From positions 23,501-87,500 of the forward strand of contig JBBHKE010001732.1 of NCBI GenBank assembly GCA_037447655.1: a stretch of 64,000 nt of DNA, given 5' to 3'. Below, in pieces: positions 58,101 through 64,000 of the stretch. The stretch is from Zygnema cylindricum. Taxonomy: Eukaryota > Streptophyta > Zygnematophyceae > Zygnematales > Zygnemataceae. Both the position numbers and the translations under genes were made by a program. Under the pieces are notes generated by a model. The model had not been told where the DNA came from, searched no databases, and saw nothing but the letters and a program-made list of their open reading frames with translations. Within the stretch, counting starts at the first letter, position 1, and the number at the start of each line of letters is the position of its first letter.

Positions 58101-61100
58101 ATCCATCTACTGCAGAGCTATTAATGGCTCTAATAAGTTTGAGGCTCATTCGGGTGTGACAGCTTTGTCAATTTGCTATTTACTTGTTTTTCTTAAAGTC
58201 TTTTACTTCTCTTTCTTCCTCCCTCAATTTCGGTTGCTAGTAGCTCCTCGACTCCCTATCTATAAAAACCGATTCAGTTGCTTTTACTTCACACTCTCCG
58301 TTGTGGAAATAAACTCTTTTTCCGATTAAGATTTTCCTGTTGTTGTACCTACATTGTCTTGATGAGTTGTCTCCTCCAGTACATCTTCTCTTTCAGAGTC
58401 ATGGTCATTTTCAAATTTGATTTTTACAATTTTATTGTATTTTAATGGATCTACAGATTTCCTTTCATCCATTACTACTAGATGTTTTACCAAAATTGTA
58501 TTTTTATGTCAAGATCATAGACTCTATATCCCTTTCCATCCTCATCATATCCCATAACATATTGGGTTTACCCTTTGCATCCAATTTCCACCTGGCTCTA
58601 TAAAGGTTTAGACTGTATACATGACTTCTAAACACTTTCAACATTTAAATAAAATACATTTGGTTTCCTTCCTGTCGATCTTTGAAATGGTGTCTTATCC
58701 TTCACAGCTGAGGTGAGGACCCTATTTTTGAGATAATTAGCACAGTTCATTGCTTTAGCTTCTATTTTTTTGTCTGTCAACACAACTATAGCAATAATTG
58801 TTAAAGTTTGATTTAATCTTTCGTCTACCCCATTGTGTTCCGAGTTTTTAGGGACAGTTTTCTAATGTTGTATTCCCTCATCTTTCAAAAACGCTTGAAA
58901 CTAATTAGAAGTGTACTCTCCTCTTTTATCACTCTTTATTCTTTTAATAGGAGTTTTATGGAGCTTATAACTCCACGTTTTATGTTCTTTAAGGTAACTT
59001 AAGGCTTCAAATTTGGACCTAAGATAATATACCCGAGGAAAACTAGACCAATTATCTGTAATAGTGAGCATTATCTCTTCCCTCCAGCTGATGGGACATT
59101 AGTTCGCCTCATATGTCAGTGTGAACTAGAAATGACACCTTTTCTCCCCTAAAAGTTGAAACTTTGGGAAAGGGCAACCTGTGCGCTTTCCCTTGTGCAC
59201 ACCCACTACAATTATACAAAATTTCACCAGTTGATGGGAAAATTAGCTGGCCCCAATATGTTTGTGTGAACTAGATCTAACACCATTTCTCCCCTAAAAG
59301 TTGCAACTCTGGAGAAGGGCAACCTAAAAGCTTTCCATTGTGCACACTCACTACAGTCATTCAAAATCTCATCAAATTCAAACTGAATCCCTTCTACCAT
59401 TTTTTTTTTTCATTTCTTTTAGTCAATCTAAATGCACATGTCCCAACCTTTTATGCCATATCATTATTTCATTTACACAAGCATACAAAATTCATTTTTT
59501 TTCATTGCTTAAGATAATCCGAAACATGCCTTGACTTTTTTTTTGAGCTGTGACATATACCTCATTTTCAAACCTAATTGTTAACACACATTTTCTAGTT
59601 TTTGTCTCAAATTCCTTGTAATTTAAGACGGATGTACATATCAAATTTTTGTTAAACTGAGGAATATACAAAAAATTTGACAAGGTCACTATGGATACTT
59701 TTCCATCCACTATGACCCTTAAGGTCTACCAATCCCACTAAGCTAGTGGTGACAATTCTTCCATCCCCATCCTCTATCTCTACGAATGGAATCTTTTTCA
59801 GTGTTGTAAACCATTTTCCATCTATACACATATGCAGGAATGATCTTGAGTTAACGATCCACCCATCCTCGGGTGTTTCATTCCTACCACCGAAGGCACA
59901 TTTTTGCCTTTTTGGATTTTCTGTCTCTATGTTTTTATTTCCAGTTTTTCATCAAGAAGCTCCTCAAACTCCTCGTCGAGTGTTTCCTCATCACTCTACC
60001 CACTAGTGTTGCCACAAGTGCCTTTTTTTTCCCTCTTTGGCTAGAATTTGCCTGTCCATTCTTCATTCGTAGCTCAGCCAATCTGGTGCAATCTGCCATG
60101 TAATGCCGGGGTTTCTTACAAAAATGGCATACTCCCTTTGGGGACCCTTTCCTAGTCTCTCAATTTGTTTTCCTTTTCCCCCTCCACCAAAAGGCTTGTA
60201 AGGTTTCTTTCCATCTTGATTCTTCCAATATGTGTCCGTAGGAAGTGCTTGAATATTACAATTTCTTTCACGGAGCTCTGTAGTATTCTCGCGGACCAAA
60301 ATCATCCCAAAAAGTGGGTTCCAAATCCATCGGTTGTAAAGCGATTCGTGAACCCGATTTACAATATTTTCATATTTATCTGGAAGTTTGATAAGAGTAT
60401 TGGCTTTATGTTTCTCTATCTTTGCCTTTTCTGTGCTTTTTTATGCACTCTCAAGTTCAACATAAATACAAGCAATATTATTACAAAAATCGGGCATACT
60501 ACCACCTTTAAAAAAATATGCTTGTAGTTTTTGGTCTGCTAGTTGTTGATCCAAGATACTTTTACTCTTGTACTGGCTTCCCAGACTTCTGCACACTTAG
60601 TTAGATTGAGAAGGGGAAGAGCAATTTGCTTCAGTGAGTTTCCTCAAAATGACATGTTTCGCCACCTTATTTTTGTAGTGCCAAACCTCTTGGAAATTCT
60701 TCTCTGTTTTTTGTAGAGTTGGTGTCATTACTGCTCTGTTTGTGGCTACTCCAGTTGCCACTAGTATGGTTTTCTTCTTCCCTTTCTCTCCATCCATAAT
60801 GATTGTTTCTCCATCGTCTTCTGCTTTCTCTGAGGCTCTAGGCACTCCTCTGCGCAGTTTTAATCCTCTTAGAAATCAAGCTCATTCGAAACCTGATGGG
60901 GCTCCAATGTTAGATGCAAGACACGTCATATACCTTGATACTATCCCCCAAAGGTGATTTTCAATTAAGGCACCTCTAATCATAGTTTCCGAATAAATAA
61001 ACCATTTTCCTTGAAAATAGGCACCCTTGAGGATGGGCCCATAAGCTTAAAACCTTTGGGCTCCATAGCCTACATGAATAGCTCAACCTAAGCCTCTAGT

Positions 61101-63055
61101 ATAGCCCGGACGAACTTTGGTTTGACCAAAAATAGCAGCCACCCAGGCAAGCAATAATTCTAACCGACCTCACCCTGTGAAGGTAAGGCTCCCATATGTC
61201 TACGGCAAAAAGAATCACTTAAAAAACTCTACCGACTGTTAAAAGTCAGCCTCTTTATACAGATGCTCTTTGATAAAGAGGGACTAAAAATCCTCACAAG
61301 TTCTTAAAACCTAATCACAACCCCTATCTAGTAAGCTATCTATTAATAAAATTACTGTAACGTACAATTTGTACAGGAGAAGGTACATTAGCAGAGGTAC
61401 AATTTGTAATCCTTCTGTACTACACAACGAGGACGATGTACTTTACATGTCTGACGCGATGGTTTTGTCCCGTCTTCCTCCGACATCCTCTAACGACTTC
61501 CACGTGTCAATTTGTCGGCTTTTTGGCATAAGCCACCAAAAGAGCCATTTTGGTGTGTCGGCGCCCGCGCAGACAGTCTGCTCGTAATTTTTTTATCGAA
61601 GTCGTCTTTTGGTGTGTCGGTGCGCAGAATGTTTTTTGTGGCCATTTGTACTTCACGTTTTGTGTTTACCATTTTGTAGGTTTGTCATTAAATGAAAATA
61701 TCCGTGTCTAAACTGTTTTATTAGGTATCGAACCCTATATCTATATCGATTCTTCTACGTGTCAACGGATAAGGCGAACGTCTATGTATTCCGTAGGACC
61801 TAGGATCAAATCTTGATCGGTCCACACCTTTTGTTAAGTTCTCCTTCAATCTGTCTCTCTCTTTTTCTCCTTAGTTTGCACTCTGGCTACTAATGAGGCA
61901 ACCATGGTGGCTCTCCGCCTAACTCTCTCTCTTCTATCTAGAATCTAAGAAATAAACTAGTGACCTGATAATTACTTTTCAACAATTTCTACCTAAATTT
62001 GTCACAATTATAATTACTTCTAACTCGAAACGACTTCTACGTCTTATTGGTTCTTTTGGTACTTTTATTTCTTGCATAGACGCTTTATCTCAAGGGTATA
62101 TTTTATCAACTTAGATAAGAATTCATACAACATACGTTTTCCGTTGATTTCCTTGCTTGTCGCTTCGATACTTGTTAATTTTTTTTTTTTAGTTTTCTCT
62201 TTATTTTACGGCCTATCGTAAACTTTGTTTTTACTTTTCACCTTTTCATGGCATCTTTTCAACTAAACGAAAGAAAATATCCGATGAAAAAAAAAAATAA
62301 ATAAAAATGCGTAATAAGGATAATAATTCCAGACATTTTCATTCACTCTTAAACTGCGGATTTGCTAAGCCACCTTTTTTTTTCACTCAAATTTAAATGA
62401 ATGATCTGTTTATATTTATAAAACAACGAATTAAACCACTTAAAACTACTCAAATATAGATAAGATTCCAACATCAATTAAAAAAAATGCTATCAAATTG
62501 CAGAAAATAATAAATAAGCAATAAACCTCCATTCAAATTATGCATCTCATTATTAGATTACATTTATGTAGATCATTTCACACATATATATATATACATA
62601 TATATGGTTCTATATATACATAATAGTAAAAATTTGTGCCATATATGATCACTTATCCCTCCTCTTGCCTCTCTCCCTGTTTCCATATAAAATTTTCCAA
62701 TACATGATTAAAAGTTACTATGACCTCACAACAAGTTTGGAAGATAGTCACACCTAAACATTTAAATTGAACTTGCACGAGAAAAGAAAACATCAAAAAT
62801 AACAATGATAGTAATATTCACCATCAAGTCACTTTAAGTTCTACAATTATTATTTTGTAAATAAAAGCTTATTAACAAATAAAGAATTTTATTTGACAAT
62901 CTTTCATGCTGTGGTTTTTCTTGCAACAAACCATTTCTATTCAATAATGTTGATGCGTGACAAAACTATAATGTCATGTGTCTTACAATACATAAAGGTA
63001 TAGTTCACCGATGGATGATGGAATGCTTCCGCTCAACTGGTTGTCATATAGATAT
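45961..63055 (-). CDS. LRR protein with Cys-rich module and Pro-rich tail (5' part outside window)
   Basis: Eight exons were reconstructed: 63055-62987, 55875-55804, 52274-52203, 51151-51080, 50731-50660, 49345-49274, 47836-47559 and 46136-45961, coding about 293 residues to a TAA at 45963-45961. Six exons each encode one plant-type LRR (pattern L..NQLSGSIPSSIG), five of 72 bp and one of 69 bp, all joined in phase 2 with GT-AG borders. The seventh gives a last repeat (NISNNYLTGP) and a Cys-rich EGF-like module (CGGGGICSIG..CACKKGY). The last is Pro/Ser/Arg-rich. No membrane span or kinase precedes the stop, so a secreted, wall-linked protein is likely. The order LRR, Cys-rich, Pro-rich recalls LRR-extensins, but the introns and the tail (no SPPPP series) differ. 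Signal peptide and first LRRs lie beyond the right edge. Confidence 0.75.
47559..47836 (-). CDS. LRR gene exon: terminal LRR plus Cys-rich module
   Basis: 278 bp between TTTACAG and GTATGT. It reads NISNNYLTGPINTVNESPSC, the usual end cap of a plant LRR domain with a Cys pair (SCGELRTNC). It continues with eight further Cys, the last six spaced as in an EGF-like fold (C, GGGGIC, GTSCAC, then FIC). Phases 2 in and 1 out agree with its neighbours. Confidence 0.8.
49274..49345 (-). CDS. LRR gene exon, 72 bp
   Basis: One repeat, RLDNNQLTGGIPSSMVEM; acceptor CCACAG, donor GTAAGA. Its 3' two bases (TT) plus the first base of the next exon give Phe. Confidence 0.8.
50660..50731 (-). CDS. LRR gene exon, 72 bp
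   Basis: One repeat, YLHNNQLSGSIPSSIGQLRT; acceptor TCACAG, donor GTAAGT. The split codon to the next exon gives Trp where Leu is usual. Confidence 0.8.
51080..51151 (-). CDS. LRR gene exon, 72 bp, weak donor
   Basis: One repeat, RLENNKLSGNIPSSIAKM, then a Lys/Ile-rich end. The donor GTATGG is weaker than in the sister exons and the sequence behind it has lost the GACACATG block, so this exon may be skipped. Skipping keeps the frame because the exon is 72 bp. Confidence 0.65.
52203..52274 (-). CDS. LRR gene exon, 72 bp
   Basis: One repeat, YLENNQLSGSIPSSIGQLDN; acceptor CCACAG, donor GTAAGA. The split codon to the next exon gives the expected Leu. The frame is closed by stops just outside both splice sites. 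Confidence 0.8.
52690..55235. repeat. A-rich short-unit satellite inside an LRR intron
   Basis: About 2.5 kb of degenerate tandem units of roughly 10-12 bp, AAAATGCAAAAA / AAATGTCGAAAT / AATACAAAAA. Translations on the minus strand are Phe/Cys/Leu-rich and meaningless. It lies between the LRR exons at 55804 and 52274. Confidence 0.9.
55804..55875 (-). CDS. LRR gene exon, 72 bp
   Basis: One repeat, ILSNNQLSGSIPSSIGQMGA; acceptor CCACAG, donor GTACGA. The intron that follows in the gene holds the A-rich satellite. Confidence 0.8.
56516..56599 (-). repeat. Truncated 3' LTR of copia D
   Basis: TGTTGAAAAAGTAATTCTAAGG at 56599 matches the start of the 5' LTR at 61984. The match lasts about 84 bp and ends in a CTCTAT repeat, after which LRR intron sequence begins. 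Confidence 0.8.
56600..58080 (-). pseudogene. pol: copia D reverse transcriptase and RNase H, broken
   Basis: Segment 57161-57706 has DELLTNLGYIRISSDHFIYL and a catalytic box changed to YVEDLLVLSKS, then the connection region (GSLIYCMNCTRRNIAATVKF). RNase H follows in pieces near 56900-57160 and at 56630-56869 (CNNLAAIAIAAIPKHHFKAK, HMDI, then MVADMMTNFAPSPK). Earlier reverse transcriptase blocks are readable around 57720-58080 with stops. Confidence 0.8.
58081..59970 (-). pseudogene. pol: copia D protease and integrase, broken
   Basis: Protease: WIVNSRSFLHMC replaces the expected DSGAS near 59835-59860; the body continues at 59492-59710 (VTLSNFLYIPQFNKNLICTS). The integrase zinc region is near 59340-59450. 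A segment of about 120 bp around 59120-59215 recurs at 59265-59345, a local duplication within integrase (GGGAAAGGGCAACCT and the following TGCACAC..CACTACA). Confidence 0.7.
59971..61066 (-). pseudogene. gag: copia D gag, broken
   Basis: The ATG at 61066 is 20 nt inside the LTR end, as in A and C, and reads MEPKGFKLMGPSSRVPIFK through the primer site. Later pieces at 60597-60845 and 60063-60305 match the gag of A (REKNCNIQAL-like segment, GGGGKGKQ). The nucleocapsid knuckle is damaged (one Cys missing, AIFVRNPGITWQIAPD). Several stops. Confidence 0.7.
61032..61046 (-). other. Putative primer binding site of copia D
   Basis: GCTTATGGGCCCATC matches the complement of the tRNA-iMet anticodon arm at 13 of 15 positions and sits in the same place relative to gag and LTR as in A and C. 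Confidence 0.5.
61047..61984 (-). repeat. 5' LTR of copia D
   Basis: A 938-bp LTR starting TGTTGAAAAGTAATTATC. Its inner part shares AGTGATTCTTTTTGC and TTGCCTGGGTGGC with A-C. The plus strand near 61755-61830 carries a tRNA-like segment (GGATAAGGCGAACGTC then AGGATCAAATCTTGATCGG). Confidence 0.7.
61985..62986 (-). other. LRR gene intron sequence
   Basis: AT-rich intron between copia D and the 69-bp LRR exon. Contains a short TA repeat at about 62585-62605. No further exon recognised. Confidence 0.5.
62987..63055 (-). CDS. LRR gene exon, 69 bp
   Basis: One repeat shortened by one residue, YLYDNQLSGSIPSSIGELYL; acceptor TCACAG, donor GTAAGA. The intron that follows in the gene carries copia D. 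No further exon was found between 63056 and the right edge. Confidence 0.8.
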
Positions 63056-64000
63056 CTGTGATACACGGCATTTGTAAAATCAATATTGAGCGGAATAAAA
63101 AAATAATGTTCCCACGAGAATGGTGCTTGTCTGTATGCAACCCCCTCTTGCCCTCCCTCCCCTCTGACTCCCCTTTTACTTATCACTCATATTTTCCAAT
63201 AAAAAATAAAATAAAAACATGAAATCAACATACCCATTTTCAAATATATAAATAAATTTTCAAAAAAATAATAATGATGAAACAAAAAAAAAATACTGAT
63301 TATGTTCTATTTTTTCCCTCCCTTACTTCATGTTTTTTTTTCCATTTCAACTGACTTCAACAAAAGAATGATCGGCTCAATCAGCAAAAGAAAAAAAAAT
63401 GCTGAAAATTGGAGGAGAAAAAAATAAATGCTAATGGCAATGTTTCCACACTACATCGATTTGTCATGCTTTTCTGCCCCTTTCTTGTATTGTATTAAAA
63501 AAAATTGCAAACCAATAAAAAATCATTTTAAAAATATAGAAGGGTTCAATGCAAGGTTTTCAATCGAAGTATATTTTAATCACAATCCCCTCCTCTTTGT
63601 CGACCTAATATGCCCTTTCACTCCCCTCCCTTCACGATGAATTCACTTCTTTTTTCATAATCAAGCTATCGGAAATATAAAAAAAAGACGAATGAAAAAG
63701 CTTCACACTAGAAAAAACTACTAAAGGAAAAAATAAATCTTAAATGGCCTCAAACACACTACATAAAAAGTTGATTTTACTGTTTTTTCTAGTTAAAATC
63801 AAGACTTTTTCCAAATATGTTTCAAATGTAAGTAGAAATGATTAGATTTAACTATCAACATTTTTTAATTGAAATTATAATTGTAGATAGTTCTTGCACA
63901 ACATTGATTATTTCTTTTTATCATCAATCGTTTTTTATTATCATGTACAATCAATTATTAATTACTATAATTATTAAAAAGGGTGTTGTTTGTTTCTTTT
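63056..64000 (-). other. LRR gene intron, upstream part
   Basis: AT-rich. It contains GGGTTCAATGCAAGGTTTTCAATCG-type sequence (63541-63566, written here only in outline) that recurs in the other introns near 51733, 50405 and 56497, and C-rich blocks of CTCCCCTCC. No exon recognised. Confidence 0.5.

Larger units (their letters stand above)
56516..61984 (-). mobile_element. copia element D, inserted in an LRR intron
   Basis: A diverged relative of A-C on the minus strand: 5' LTR 61047-61984, primer site 61032-61046, gag, protease, integrase, reverse transcriptase and RNase H, then only the first 84 bp of the 3' LTR (56516-56599), cut off against intron sequence AAAACCTCGCATTTAAC. All coding parts are broken. 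It lies antiparallel to nothing: it is in the same orientation as the LRR gene. Confidence 0.85.

Overview
This window is AT-rich nuclear DNA of a land plant. The evidence is two spliced plant-type genes (a secreted protein with the C-terminal root-cap domain, and a leucine-rich-repeat gene built from 72-bp exons) lying in a sea of plant-type Ty1/copia retroelements, PIF/Harbinger-like and TA-flanked MITEs, a Helitron remnant, gypsy remnants and satellite arrays. The lineage (seed plant, fern, lycophyte or bryophyte) cannot be decided from the sequence. There is no operon structure, CRISPR array, rRNA or intact tRNA gene.

Layout. 1-10596: three copies (A, B, C) of one copia family with about 1-kb LTRs, stacked so that A (minus) sits in the gag of B (plus) and B sits in the pol of C (minus). 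10597-14063: an LTR scrap, T-rich spacer, a GATGTN satellite and a 17-bp repeat carrying CACGTG. 14192-22802: MITEs. One TA-flanked MITE (14858-22800) has been hit three times at two TAA sites by PIF/Harbinger-like elements G, H and I, and G carries a 5.3-kb copia element (F) with a 5-bp target duplication. 23843-26470: root-cap gene on the minus strand, four exons, with decayed copies of its last coding segment behind it. 26866-29515: MITEs and a SINE-like element. 29541-33440: copia E, the best preserved pol. 34600-35990: gypsy-like LTR end. 35997-37255: Helitron helicase remnant. 38284-40890: MITE and gypsy gag remnant. 40980-43918: satellites (22-bp unit, TTATCGGC block, 9-bp unit). 45961-63055: LRR gene on the minus strand, running off the right edge, with copia D and a 2.5-kb satellite inside its introns.

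The two host genes both predict secreted, probably wall-associated proteins, but nothing ties them to one pathway. The most notable signals are: (1) two copia families whose first codons after the LTR end match the anticodon arm of initiator tRNA-Met and not its 3' end, so gag would start in the LTR and be read through the primer site, in different frames in the two families; (2) the exactly dissectable nest at 14.9-22.8 kb; (3) amplification of LRR exons together with flanking intron sequence.
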